From Liopterus haemorrhoidalis (taxonomy: Eukaryota; Arthropoda; Insecta; Coleoptera; Dytiscidae), in NCBI GenBank assembly GCA_963971575.1, contig OZ020611.1, positions 206,192,743-206,256,742 on the forward strand: DNA of 64,000 nucleotides. The letters are read 5' to 3'. Shown here piece after piece: positions 53,808-64,000 of the stretch (positions are counted from its first letter, which is position 1; every line of letters begins with the position of its first letter). Made by a program: the position numbers and the translations under genes. The notes under the pieces are model-generated. The model ran no database searches. It was not told the origin of the DNA and saw nothing but the letters and a program-made list of their open reading frames with translations.

Positions 53808-54814
53808 CAGGGGTGGGGAACCCGCGGCCTTTTGAAATCTACTTTGCGGCCTTATCATACTTTTTATATATTTTTATTAATTACAAATTAATTACTTTTT
53901 TTTTACGTTTTCTTTGTCAAATTTAAAATAACAAATATTAATTCAGTTACTAGTCCAGCAGAGAAAAAAACTCTCTTGTTTCGGAAATATCTAAAGAACA
54001 TTTCCCACAACTAACAATATTATTAAATGAACATGAATCTGCATCATCTGAAGCACTTACGGATTACACAGTTGTTTTGGATTTATTAATTGCAGAATAT
54101 GATGATAGGTTTTCTGAAGGACATACTGTAGCAATAAAATTAGCCTTTGAGCCACATATAGTTGATGTATTAGAGGCACCCAGCGAACTACATATGGAAT
54201 TTTTGGAGCTAGGTGAAGATAATATAATAAAGTCTCTTTTTGATACACAGAAAGATCCTGTGGATATTTGAAAAAATGCAATAGAATACCCACTTTTACG
54301 TCAACATGCTCGTCGACTGTTTTCTTGCTTCGGAACTACTTACTGTTGCGAATCAACTATTTCAAATCTCACACAAATTAAGACCCAATTAAGGACTTAA
54401 ATAACTTTCATTTGAAGATCAACTTAAGTTACGTGTTACGAAGCTGCAGCCTGATTTCAAGTAAGAAACAAATCAAAAAGTCCCATTAAATTAGTTATCT
54501 GGTCCTCTAATCTGATATCATAATTTTTTGTTATTCTTGAATAATCTAAGTGATAATTTTTGTTTTTGTTGAATAATCTAAGTCATAATTGTTTTTCTTG
54601 AATGAATATACACATTGTTTAATTTAACAATATGATGTATGATGAATATTAATAAAATTACATTTAAATAACAATTTGATAAATTATCATTCATTGTACT
54701 TATTTTTATTTATTGTGCGTCTATAAAATACAGGTATATATTGCATAGGGAGAACTATTCTAGGAAAGACGGTAAATATTTTGCGGCCATATTACTATCT
54801 TCGAATAACCCCTG
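53808..54814 (+). mobile_element. hAT element, internally deleted
   Basis: Exact 8-bp duplications GTCTAGGC (53800-53807 and 54815-54822) bound ends CAGGGGTGGGGAACC and, reverse-complemented, CAGGGGTTATTCG; GCGGCC words are subterminal on both sides. The plus strand keeps only the C-terminal part of the transposase (54057-54390). Sits in the NCKX intron, antisense to the gene. Confidence 0.88.
54057..54390 (+). pseudogene. hAT transposase C-terminal remnant (GTF2IRD2/SCAND3-like)
   Basis: The reading contains LLIAEYDDRFSEG, FEPHIVDVLEAPSELHMEFL and ELGEDNIIKSLFD. After a TGA at about 54269 it continues with YPLLRQHARRLFSCFGTTYC and CESTISNLTQIK. This order (VDV-EAP-ELQMEL-ELQ, then P-LR-HA-R--S-FGSTY-CE-TFS) is the hAT C-terminal and dimerisation region in transposases related to vertebrate GTF2IRD2 and SCAND3. 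The N-terminal BED finger and most of the catalytic core are deleted. Confidence 0.8.
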
Positions 54815-54963
54815 GTCTAGGCAATAGGTGTTGAAAACAATGGTTTTGCGGGAGTATAAAATATTTTATATACTCATGAAGTTTTTTATCTTTGTGATAC
54901 TAATACTCATTATATTATACTATTCTAGTCCAAAATAACGGTGTCGGCATTTATATTGGACCA

Positions 54964-55344
54964 TTGCAAAATAATTTCAAAGATATTATGAACTTAGTTT
55001 GGTTGATGGATTTAGCTTTTTTTGTTGGCATAACTAACCATCTTAACGAATTGAACTTACAATTACAAGGAAAAAATCAAATAATAGCTGAAATGATTGG
55101 ATTTGTTAATACTTTCAAAAACAAGTTAAAACTGATATCTTCTCAGTTGACAAAGAACGAACTGGAAAATTTTGAAAATATTTATGACGAATTGTCTAAA
55201 AACGGAGGTACATTCAACAAAGAGAAATATAATGAGGAAAAAATAATTCTTCACTCCGAATTTGAGAGACGTTTTCAAGAATTTACTAGACTAGAACCAA
55301 ATGTTACTTGCATGTGTTACTTCATGTTGTTAAATAAGACATAA
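54964..55344 (+). pseudogene. hAT transposase central part, second copy
   Basis: An open frame of 126 codons contains LVWLMDLAFFVGITNHLNEL followed by NLQLQGKNQIIAEM and FKNKLKLISSQLTKNELENF. It is the helical insertion region of GTF2IRD2-like hAT transposases (WL-DLAFL-DIT-HLNELNLKLQGK). It belongs to the same transposase type as the element at 53808-54814, but represents a different segment of the protein. Its C-terminus resumes at 55918, after an inserted pogo MITE. N-terminus missing. Confidence 0.85.
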
Positions 55345-55367
55345 AGAGAATGTCTCATTTATATAGA

Positions 55368-55823
55368 CAGTGGAACCTCGATATAACGGACCATTGCCGG
55401 TGAGGGGGTGTCCGATATAGCCGAATGTCCGTTATATAAAAATAAATTTTCTGAATTAGCTATTTGTTAACTATCAAATAGAAATATATTATAAACGAAA
55501 GTTTGCATTCTAATTACACTTAAATATTGCACTTTATTCGTCTTCAGATGATATGTCACTATACGCCCGTTGAGGAGAGTCGTCAATGTTTGTTTTTGAA
55601 CTTCCTGGTTTCGGTAACACTGGTTTGAAAAATGTATCAAATTTTGTTTGGATTTTTGAAATTTGTTGTTTCTTAATTATTTACTCTCTAAAATTGTGAA
55701 TTCCCGCCCACTACTCGGGTGATTTCCCGAGTGTACATTCACGTGCAGTTTACGATCGCTTACATGATGTCCGTTATATCCGAAGTCCGTTGTATCGAGG
55801 TCCGTTATATCGAGGTGTTACTG
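55368..55823. mobile_element. pogo/Tigger MITE inside a hAT gene
   Basis: The left end is CAGTGGAACCTCGATATAAC and the right, reverse-complemented, CAGTAACACCTCGATATAAC; both are followed inward by CGGAC words (CCGTTATAT repeated). TA flanks the right end, the left now reads GA. The element splits a hAT transposase between 55344 and 55918. Inside, the minus strand keeps the last ~45 codons of a Tigger-type transposase (55539-55684). Confidence 0.8.
55539..55684 (-). pseudogene. Tigger-type transposase, C-terminal tail
   Basis: The minus strand reads KKQQISKIQTKFDTFFKPVL, then PKPGSSKTNIDDSPQRAYSD and an acidic ISSEDE end with TAA. The KQ-I--FF-K segment and Ser/acidic tail are typical of the disordered C-terminus of Tigger transposases. 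Everything upstream was deleted when the MITE formed. Confidence 0.6.
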
Positions 55824-55917
55824 TATATACGTATATTTTTTTCGAGAAAAATGAAATTATTTTCCTTCAAAACGACATAATTTTAATAGTATAGTTCAGA
55901 ACCTAAAAATAACTTTT

Positions 55918-56150
55918 GGAATCTAATGGACGAAGAAAAGTGTCCTAATTTTAAAAAGGTTGCATTTCATTTAACATCGTTTTTTTTGGCTCTACCTACC
56001 TGGGTGAATCTGCATTTTCGAATATGAATATAATTCAATATCAAATATGGTTCCTGTCTCACAGACGACCACTTAGAATCCAGTGCAAGACTAGCAGTTA
56101 GTAATTATATACCGAGATATTCAAGATTAGCGGACAGTATGCAGATTAAG
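55918..56150 (+). pseudogene. hAT transposase C-terminus, second copy
   Basis: After the pogo MITE the reading continues MDEEKCPNFKKVAFHLTSFF, GSTYLGESAFSNMNIIQ and, after one frame break, LTDDHLESSARLAVSNYIPR. GSTY--ES-FS-M-I-KS---LTDEHLE is the hAT dimerisation signature of the GTF2IRD2 type. This completes the copy that starts at 54964. Confidence 0.82.
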
Positions 56151-56279
56151 TCTTCATGCAGATTAAGAACCTGATTCACTTTATATTTATAATTTACATT
56201 GACTTCGTAATGTATTTTGAATGTTTTGCTAGTAAATATATCATTTGTAATTGTTATATTTGTGACTATTATTATTATT

Positions 56280-57172
56280 ATTTATTTATTTATTTATTTG
56301 GTTTTTTGAGGGAAGCCAACAGTTCACAGAACCAATAACAGGCTTCCTCGAATTACAATATAAATTACAAATTGTACAAAAATGAATAACCAAACAATTA
56401 ATGAATTACAAAATAAAAAAAAAACACACAAGCATTGATATTACATTTTGAAATTTGTTTTTCGACAAAATTAACATTACTTTAAGTTAAGAGAGAAAAA
56501 AGTAAAATAAACAAAAAAAACTAATGATTATGATATTCTGGCTTTAAGATTACTTTTAAATGCGTTTAAGGACATATTAAAAATGTCTAAGTATAGAAAA
56601 TTATCATTGTATGATGACATTAATCTAATAATAGGAGAATTTTTATAGCTGAGTTAGTTAAATTTCGGAATGTGAAATAAAGTAATAGATCTTTTTGTTT
56701 TAATCGGAGCAAGGAATGAAAAGTAATGTATAAAGTGTTGTGAGTCAGTTAAATTATTGAATATCTTATACAAGAATATCATATCTGCATGCAATCTTCT
56801 TTGTTCAAGAAAAATCATATTTTACAGCTTCAATGTAGACAAATAATTTGAATTAACTATATTAATTTTATAACGTACAATGGAAATGAATTTCTTTTGA
56901 ATTTGTTCTAATAAATTTATGTTAGTGGCATAGGACGGGTTCCATATAACTGAGCAATATTCTAAATTTGACCTTACGAGTGACGTGAACAATATAATTA
57001 AAGTTTCTTTGGTAAGAAATGGCTTGGTTACTCTCATTATGAATCCCAAAAGTTTGAAAGACTTCTTTAAAATGTAGTTTACATTATGTTGTAATAAATA
57101 TCTGGTGGACCGCGACACTTTTAAAAAATTAGAAGTAGCCCATGCCCTGGAAAAGTCTGCCCACGCCTGCAT
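56280..57172 (-). pseudogene. Jockey/CR1-type retrotransposon 3' part, minus strand
   Basis: The minus strand from 57110 reads KSFKLLGFIMRVTKPFLTKE, LIILFTSLVRSNLEYCSVIW and NLLEQIQKKFISIVRYKI: the RT thumb region with LVR--LEYCS-IW and the IQ-KF---- motif. After a frame break at about 56820, LEQRRLHADMIFLYKIFN continues the C-terminal helix region to about 56540. A 3' untranslated segment with an (AAAT)n tail ends at 56280-56304. There is no RNase H. The 5' side joins an unrelated hAT-like end (CAGGCGTGGGCAGAC reverse-complemented, near 57165). Confidence 0.85.
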
Positions 57173-57279
57173 TGGGTCATCAGTTCAGCGAGTGGGGTAT
57201 ACATCTATCCGAAAAAAATTGTACAGACATATCGCCTCTATACTCCATCAAAGTAGACCAACGTCTTAGGTAACAGCAA

Positions 57280-57723
57280 ATAGCAAAACATGTCTTGATA
57301 ATATATGCACTAACATCAACGAGCAACTTCATACTGTACAGGTTATCAATCCGCACTTGTCTGATCACTCAAGTTTACGTATGTCAATTCATGCCGATGA
57401 CCAGCTGACTGATAATAGTAAGGTAAGCTCCGAATCAAACTACGTCAGCATTGAAAATAATATTGACAAATTTAACATTTTTTTTTTTTTTTTTTTTTAT
57501 TAAAGAAACTCTGCAAATGTTGTAGGATTCTTTATCGTGTCACCGGAATGCGGACATAGAAAAATTATAAATAAAATATAAAAAATATTATCGTTGTAAA
57601 GTCAAACAAGAATTTAGTAAAATTATCGAACAATTCGAAAATAAAAACAAGGCTCTGTGGAAACTTATAAATGACGTAAATGATGGTTTAATACTAAAAT
57701 TATCAAGCACGTCTGTAGTGTAA
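57280..57723 (+). pseudogene. Jockey/CR1-type ORF2, endonuclease end and linker, broken
   Basis: The plus strand has LDNICTNI, then VQVINPHLSDHSSLRMSI, the LSDH motif with the catalytic Asp and His of the AP-like endonuclease. A 21-base T-run at 57479-57499 and several stops follow. It leads into the open reverse-transcriptase frame that starts after TAA 57721-57723. Confidence 0.75.
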
Positions 57724-59118
57724 TATCCGGAGCCTTTAGCACACATTTTTAATCTTTGTATCGAAGAAGCTACCTTTCCATCTCAACTAAAATTAGCAAA
57801 AGTTGTACCGATACATAAAAAAGGGGATTTCAAAGATCCTGGGAATCAAAGACCGATATCAATCTTACCGACTATATCAAAAATTTTAAAAAACATCATT
57901 AAAAACAGACTTATCATTTTTCTTAATAAAAATAAAGTCATATCTCCATCACAATTCGGTTTCATTTCCAACAGAAACACAAACGATGCCTTAGTGAAAG
58001 CTCTTGAATATATCTACGATAATATAAACAAACAAAATATAATATCAGTCTCCTTTTGTGACTTAACGAAGGCATTTAACTGTGTAGATCATGAACTGCT
58101 ACTATACAAGCTAGAGTGCCTTGGGGTTAGAGGTATTGCTCTAAATGTTATGAAGTCATACTTGAGTGACAGACAACAGACGGTATTCTCGGATGGAAAA
58201 TTTTCGCAAATCAGTCTCGTGACACAGGGCGTGCCACAAGGCTCAATTTTAGGACCAATTCTCTTTGTTCTTTACATCAATGATCTACCAGCAAATATTA
58301 GAGAGTTATCATTACCATCATTACCTTCACCAGTACCAGTAATTTACAAAATACTATTTGCTGACGACACATCGTTCCTTTGCTCTTCAAACACACTAGA
58401 TGATGTCATCGAACAAAGAGACAAGTGCTTAAAGTTAGCAAAAGATTGGTTTACAGCAAATAAGCTACTTCTCAATGCAGAAAAAACTAGCCATCTTTTA
58501 ATAACTACCAGGCATATTAGCCTAGAACAAAATAGTAGTTGTAAGTTCTTAGGAGTTTATTTAGATACGAATTTATCATTGAAAGAACGTGTAAACTTTG
58601 TATGTAAAAAATTGTCGCAGACTATATTTGCATTATGGAAAATATCTTCTGTAATTACACCGGAGGCAACTAAAATGGCTTATTATGCAATATTTCATTC
58701 GCATATGAACTATGGGGTTGTACTTTGGGGTGGAAGTTCCCATGCAAATAAAATATTCATTGCAAAACGAAGCGATCATTGTAGGCCACTATTCCAGAAA
58801 CTAGGAATATTGACGTTCCCATGCGTTTACATTTACAATATACTTATGTATACAAGAAAATATAAACAAACTTTTAGTACACATGCAGATACGCACTCGC
58901 ATAACACAAGACATAAAACCAATATGTTACTACCAAAAATGAGGCTAAATCTCACTAAACAAAGTCCATCTTATTACGGTCCGGTACTATATAATAAACT
59001 ACCGAATAATATTAAAGAACTAAATATTAATAAATTTAAATCAGCTGTGAAGAATTTGTTAGTGAGATATAGTTTCTACAGTGTAGATGAATATCGTTGT
59101 GCAAACTTAGAATTATAA
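57724..59118 (+). pseudogene. Jockey/CR1-type reverse transcriptase
   Basis: Open frame of 464 codons with the RT motifs in order: KVVPIHKKGD, NQRPISILPTISKI, QFGFISNRNTNDAL, SFCDLTKAFNCVDHELLLYK, GVPQGSILGPILFVLYINDL, the catalytic ILFADDTSFL, and SCKFLGVYLDTNLSLKERV. A C-terminal segment, NYGVVLWGG, then SYYGPVLYNKLPNNIKELNI, is the usual end of this type, which lacks RNase H. Both palm aspartates are intact. The upstream part of ORF2 is broken. The (ATT)n tract at 59262-59300 looks like the 3' tail. It lies in an NCKX intron, antisense. Confidence 0.92.
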
Positions 59119-59261
59119 TTTACGCAGGCATAACTATCTGTTTGCTACTTTTATATTATAAATGGCTGTATAGCCTGTAATCAAAATGTTAATACCGCTA
59201 TAGATTAAGATTATTTTTGTACTGACTTGAGGAATGCAATTGTATGTATTGTCTATCTTCT

Positions 59262-59272
59262 AATAAATAATA

Positions 59273-59300
<28 letters not shown>
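59262..59300. repeat. (ATT)n tail
   Basis: About 12 ATT units after the 3' untranslated region; probable 3' terminus of the preceding element. Confidence 0.85.
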
Positions 59301-59304
<4 letters not shown>

Positions 59305-59590
59305 TCCCTTAAGCTTCACCACGAACAGTACTGACCCATCGAGTGTTCGACCCATGGAACGCCTTGCCCGAGAGCGCCATGTCAGCACCGTCCATCAACT
59401 CTTTGAATAATATTCTTATTTCCTTCAAAAGCCCCTTTATTTAATTTGAAAAATTCACTGTATTTATATATACATTAGCTATAATATTTGTAAGTGCTAA
59501 TGTATTAATATATTTGTATTTTTATTGTACTCTTGAGCATAACAAGTATTTTAGCTGTTCTTTACATTGCAATAATAATAATAATAATAT
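59301..59590 (+). pseudogene. Retrotransposon C-terminal tail fragment
   Basis: The reading FDPWNALPESAMSAPSINSL, then NNILISFKS, matches the W--LP---V-A-S--SFK end of Jockey- and R1-type ORF2. An (AAT)n tract at 59572-59590 closes it. Only the last 40 codons and the 3' untranslated region are present. Confidence 0.6.
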
Positions 59591-60649
59591 AGAAAAGTAA
59601 TAATTTCGAACTAAATAATCGTGGGTCCATAATCAAAGACTCAGGTTTATACACATTTACAGTAATGAATAATAATTTACTGCCACCTTTTCATAAACAT
59701 TATTAATTTTATCTCATATTCTTTGCCTAATTATTCCAAAACGGATAAATGTATAATGATATTTGATCTCTAAGAATTAAATCTGATATTTTAACAAATT
59801 GCTGTCTTAAAAGCATCAAAGTTTGTTAGCTACCCCCAGAGTAACTTTCCCATCTCTCAATTTATTCTTGTTTGTGGCAGAATTTAAAGTAATTATCTAA
59901 AAATATGGCAAGTTCTCATGATATACGACTACTCTTCCCTCATATTTTACTGATTATTCACGGTTCCACGCTCACAAGAACTTTTTGATGTTCTTTTAAT
60001 CCATTTCCAACACTTAAGATTTAACGTAGTTTCTTTGAATTTATAACGAAACTCAGCAGTATTTAGCAAATGAAGGAGGCCAACAGAGGGTACGAATTCT
60101 AGATGTCCGGAAACATTTTTTGTTCTAATTGTATCAAAATCAACATTTAAATTAATTTTTTTGCCTAATTAAGAGCATTTATATCATTTTATTGACCCAT
60201 AAAAGTCCCAGTAGTTTTACTGTTAGTCCATCTTCAGTCCAAGGAAGTGAAAGTCTAGGTCCGACTTCCATGGTGACCTATTATAATGTTACGTTTCGCT
60301 AGGTTTTCTTTATAGATTATTTAGCTTAATGAAGATAAGGTGAAAAGGACGCAAAGAACGGTTCGTATCTCTGGGCTAATGTTGCCGACCTCGTTTAACA
60401 TATCCATTTGAAAAATATATTTTTCAAAAAATACAAAAAATCTTTCGAAAAATAATTGCATTAATAAATTTAAGCATACTATTTCAGTTTTTGAGAGCAG
60501 TTCTTTTTTTGAGTAATAGTATAGAGAACGAAATTTCTTGGATATTTTTTATTTTCATAAATCGTTTCAATATAGAAAGATATTTAAAAATTAATTTTTG
60601 TTTCTTTTTGTATTTAATTAATTTTTGTATTTTACCGGTATTGTATTTT
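59591..60649. other. Intron stretch without a recognised gene
   Basis: No coding domain seen. From about 60400 the wording (TTTGAGTAATAGT, AGAACGAAATTTC) resembles the dispersed non-coding family around 61000 and 47600. Confidence 0.4.
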
Positions 60650-60960
60650 ATAAGATATTGTTGATTATATTTTATTGTGTGAGTATTATGTATGTTAGTG
60701 GTAGTCTATATTTGTCTGTATAGTTTTGTGTCTGATAGAAATTTAAGCATGATTTTTTTGATATTGTCTTTATGTGCTTCTTGTATTTGGTGTTTCTGTC
60801 TTATTGTGTTATATTTGGTGCATTCGGTAATAAGGTGTTGTACTGTAATGATTGTGTTGCAGTCATTACACAATGGGGGATCTTCTTCCTTTAATTTGTA
60901 GCTGTGTGTTATTCTTGTGTGTCCAATTCGTAGTCTAGTAGTGGATGTTTTTGTTTCTTT
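60650..60960 (-). pseudogene. I-type retrotransposon, RNase H-distal C-terminal fragment
   Basis: On the minus strand TRLRIGHTRITHSYKLKEED is followed by PPLCNDCNTIITVQHLITEC and TKYNTIRQKHQ. It parallels the C-terminal segment of the copy at 6712-7596 (TRLRIGHCRLTDGHIF, CENCNTPITVQHIIEECTKY). The RNase H active site itself is not included. The two are members of one family. Confidence 0.82.
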
Positions 60961-61807
60961 GTTTCACGTCAATATGCATTACTTTATCTTTTTTCTGATT
61001 CTTAGACCTTTGAGTAATAGTGTGGAGGACAAAGTTTTTTGGAATTACTTTTAGCAAAACTCGTGTCAATATAAGAAATAATTAAAAATATTATTTGTTA
61101 AACTGTTTTTCAATAGGTTTCATTTGATATCATACATTCAATTTTAAAAATTTAATTATTTTAAAACAATACAAAGATATCGACTACTTTCGAAAAATAA
61201 TGTGATAAAAAAAAAAAAAAAACGGGTATACTGTTCTAGTTCACATTAATGCAGATTACTCTGAATTAATTCACATTTTTAAACACCTTTGGATAGTACG
61301 CGGAATTTTCTTAGCACATTTTTTTTCAAAAAATCGTATCAAAAAATCGCCATTGTATCAAATCAAAAAACGAAATTTGTAAATCTGGGCTATGTGATAT
61401 GTAGCAGAAAAGTCGAGAGGAAAACTGGGTCACATGTTCAGCTGGAAGGAGTATAACATCTTGGTTATGCAACCTGAGGGAATCGTACTTATATAATTAG
61501 CAAGCGTCATTTTTTCTTAAGGTCACATGTTAATCCTATAATCCCAGTGATAAACGAAATTTTTTGGCATAATTTTTTTTTAAATATTCAGCTAGAATCT
61601 ATTTTTTGCAAGTATTGAATGTTTTTAAAATAAAAATTAATGAAACAGTGTTTAAAAATCGTGTAAATAATTAAAAGTTAGTATTAAAATAGTGTTAATT
61701 TATTGTTTTTGTTAAAACAGTGTGCAACAGTGTGCAAAGATTTTTAAAGAAGACTTAGTTCTAAATCGTCCAAAGTGAGTACATATTTTGTTATTTCAAT
61801 ATTATAA
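60961..61807 (+). repeat. Diverged piece of the dispersed non-coding family
   Basis: Blocks such as GGTTTCATTTGATATCATAC (61116), a TTCAAAAAATCGTATC segment and GAGGACAAAGTTTTTTGGAA recall copies at 47.6 and 49.4 kb, but the match is weaker and the ends unclear. Confidence 0.4.
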
Positions 61808-62090
61808 CACTAGGTTGTTTAACCCGTCAACAATTACGGGTTTATAAAAAAGAAAAACGTTTTTGACTGTATTAACTTGGTTCTTTACCACCCTTTCTGC
61901 ATCTTTTCTTTTAATATTCCTTTCTTTACATAGCGTCATGTTGTTTTTCGAAAATACCTGACATGGTAGTATATTTTTTGGATAATTATACGAAATTAAG
62001 ATACGTTAAAAAATAAAACCAAATACATATTCAAACAATTGAAATTTTTATGTTATAAATCCGTCAGTATTGACGGGTAATTACCTAGTG
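61808..62090. mobile_element. MITE with CACTAGGT ends and terminal hairpins
   Basis: Ends CACTAGGTTGTTTAACCCGT and, reverse-complemented, CACTAGGTAATTACCCGTCA bound 283 bp. Each end folds locally: ACCCGT/ACGGGT on the left and CCGTCA/TGACGG on the right. TTATAA-like sequence flanks both sides, but the target duplication is not clear. No coding. Confidence 0.65.
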
Positions 62091-63149
62091 TTTATATATT
62101 TCACGAAATTTTACATGCTGATTAATCGATACAGAATCGATAAACAAATATATATCTATTTCATACAGTTCTATGTAAAATTTTGTGAGTTTCTCATACC
62201 CATCGTACGTAGTTTTTATCTTCGTTTGTTATATTTGAATATATTCAAATAAACGTGTTTGTATTTTTGTATATAAAACGCTTCTATTACAGCTGTGACT
62301 AGAGCGAGTGAAACAATACAATAATTCCTTTTCACCATCCGAACCAATACCTGCGCTTAATCTTTATGACCTTCTAGATTGAACCATACTCTTTTACTGA
62401 CGGGCGTTGGTCAAGTAAATCCTTCAGCGAGTATATCAAGCATAGATATATTCCGAGCTGCTGCATCCAAAAATAGTATTGTTATGCTGTTAGAGTTCCG
62501 TTTATTTTTATTTTTGTATTATTGTGTCCGAGAATGATTATGTTCTCGACATGAACAGATAAGAGGTCGCAGAAGATACGCTGAACGCCAAGACCATTTT
62601 ATTAGTGAGAGGACAGTGTCATTACACATAATTCAAGTAGTTATGTTAGCGTGATTTTTGAGTTTACTGGTTGTTTCCTTGGTAGACTTGTAAGCATGTT
62701 GAGTATTTAATTTATTATTTAACACAGCTGCCATCTGTTTATTGGCGAATCTTGCGCCGATTTTATGGGCCGGTCTATTTGGTATATGCCCCTTTGAGTT
62801 ACGTCAACGCTTAGGTACTTTCAATAGGTAACAACTGGAGCACCCCAGGTAGGTCTACGTTTAATTGTAGCCTGATCTATCTGGGCGTTCGCTCCTTTGA
62901 TTAATAGCAAAGTATTAAATTTTATACAAACATTTTACTAGCTAGGGACGGGAGGAAGCATCAGATACGTCACATGTTGCAATACCAGTAGACGAGAACG
63001 TACGGATTTTCCTAACGGAAAACGTGGCAGTACATTGTTGGCTCCATTTCATTCAAATCGCCTGACGCCCTTAAAATAATTTTATTTACCCATCTGAACG
63101 GCATGACCTTCTCCACTGAACGCTAGTTGCGTTTACTAGAAGGTCATGA
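62091..63149. other. Intron stretch without a recognised gene
   Basis: Less AT-rich than its surroundings between 62290 and 63120, with no coding domain or terminal repeats found. It may contain degraded LTR-type or other mobile sequence. Confidence 0.35.
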
Positions 63150-63640
63150 TCGCTAAAGTGGGAAACAGAAGCAACGAGTTTGACGGCGCGTTGACGCCGT
63201 TCGTACGGCGCTATCTGTCAGAAGAAAGTTAAAACCAAGCTGTCGTACGCAAGTGCACAGAATGGACAACGTCCTATGGCGTTCGAACGCCGTTGATACT
63301 GAATGTTCGTCAACTTCCAACTTTTGACGCCGTTGAACGTTGACGCAGAACACCTAACCTCAGTTTTTACTGAATGGTAAAGTGTTTGTATGTATAAATA
63401 ACTTGCATACAACTTAAATAACATCAAACACAAGTCTTCATCATCCATTATACTTTTAATAAAAGAAAGCGCATGTATAAACACAGATATAGGTTGTCAA
63501 GTGACACTTGACGGCGTTAAAAATTATTGCATTGTGTGCAGGCGAAAATCTCAACGGCGCTAACGCAACGCTGTCGCAAATGACGGCGAGCTGACGGCGA
63601 GCTGACGGCGTAGCGCGCTGTGCATTCTGTTCCAGGCTTA
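63150..63640. repeat. GC-rich segment dense in GACGGCG/CGCCGT words
   Basis: The left part has GACGGCGCGTTGACGCCGTT and the right GAGCTGACGGCGAGCTGACG with a terminal GTGCATTCTGTTCCAGGCTT. The words occur in both orientations, suggesting the subterminal repeats of a non-autonomous DNA transposon. Exact ends and duplication were not found. It begins about 255 bp from the NCKX exon. Confidence 0.5.
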
Positions 63641-63894
63641 AGCCGTAGCAATATTACTAACAAATCTTCAACTCGAAGAGGGTAAAAGGGTGAAAAAGAA
63701 GAAGATTATATAGCCCATAGGTTTTTATATTACGTAAAGAAATTATTTTATAAAATTTTAGTTATTCTGTCAACTGCACTTAAACGAAGACGTCAAAATG
63801 TTATAATTTAATCTCTATAGAAAAGAGCGAAATATTTATTATTTTCTTGAGTTTATGGAATGTATTTATTTTTAAAGCTCATCTTAAAGCTTAC

Positions 63895-64000
63895 CTTGAT
63901 TCGTAACTATGACGCTGGCGACTGCCTCAGGCACACTGGTGCCGGCTGCTAGGAATGTTAGTCCCATAACAGAGTCCGGAATGTTGATCGTGTCACCTGT
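63895..64000 (-). CDS. K+-dependent Na+/Ca2+ exchanger (NCKX), exon with alpha-2 repeat start (partial)
   Basis: The exon is cut by the window edge at 64000. In frame it reads [20 protein letters not shown], then [15 protein letters not shown], and ends with G of a split Gly codon at a GTAAGC donor (63894-63889). The IPD-VMGLT-LAAGTS-PE motif is the first half of the alpha-2 repeat of SLC24 exchangers; the Gly-Thr-Ser and Glu belong to the cation-binding centre. Phase 1 at the donor fits the acceptor at 53462, yielding NQGHGSMGVSNS across the junction. Upstream exons lie outside the window on the minus strand. Confidence 0.95.

Noticed and set aside
1..64000. Endogenous viral element
   Set aside because: All reverse-transcriptase and nuclease domains seen belong to non-LTR or Penelope-like elements; no envelope, capsid or viral polymerase signature was recognised.

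Overview
The window is AT-rich animal nuclear DNA, most likely from an insect. It has no bacterial-style gene packing, carries spliced exons with GT/AG borders, and is filled with transposable-element families typical of insect genomes: mariner, pogo/Tigger, hAT, Helitron, Jockey-, I- and RTE-type non-LTR elements, and a Penelope-like element. The insect call is an inference from the families and composition; no species can be named.

Only one host gene is clearly supported. It lies on the minus strand: the last three coding exons of a K+-dependent Na+/Ca2+ exchanger (NCKX, SLC24 family), at 63895-64000 (cut by the window edge), 53246-53462 and 45654-45771. They encode the second alpha repeat and the C-terminal membrane helices and join in frame across introns of about 10.4 and 7.5 kb. 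The 5' part of the gene lies beyond position 64000.

Almost everything else is mobile DNA, much of it nested. 1-11.5 kb: RTE and I-type retrotransposon remnants, several inverted-repeat elements (including a MITE with a relative inside it) and hAT and pogo fragments. 12.5-17.8 kb: a complete-ended mariner-superfamily element, a deleted pogo element, a mariner N-terminus and a short hAT MITE. 19-23.7 kb: Jockey, Penelope-like, RTE and mariner fragments, mostly on the minus strand. 24.8-31.4 kb: a hAT element with 8-bp target duplication, split by two Helitrons, one of which carries a pogo-type MITE. 31.4-33.2 kb: a Jockey-type RT, an inverted pair of mariner fragments and an RTE tail. 33.6-40 kb: a nearly intact I-type retrotransposon inserted, with a 10-bp duplication, into ORF1 of an older relative. 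40.8-43.9 kb: another hAT with two further hAT layers inside. 44-45.2 kb: a purine-rich retrotransposon 3' end, just downstream of the NCKX stop.

Within the NCKX introns: a tRNA-like/SINE head, repeated copies of a non-coding family, a Mutator-like element whose ends are inverted arrays of a 15-bp repeat, two hAT copies (one split by a pogo MITE), Jockey/CR1-type reverse transcriptases in both orientations and several MITEs. No CRISPR array, rRNA gene or convincing functional tRNA was seen. Element boundaries below rest on reading terminal repeats and target duplications by eye; family names rest on recognising motifs, not on searches.
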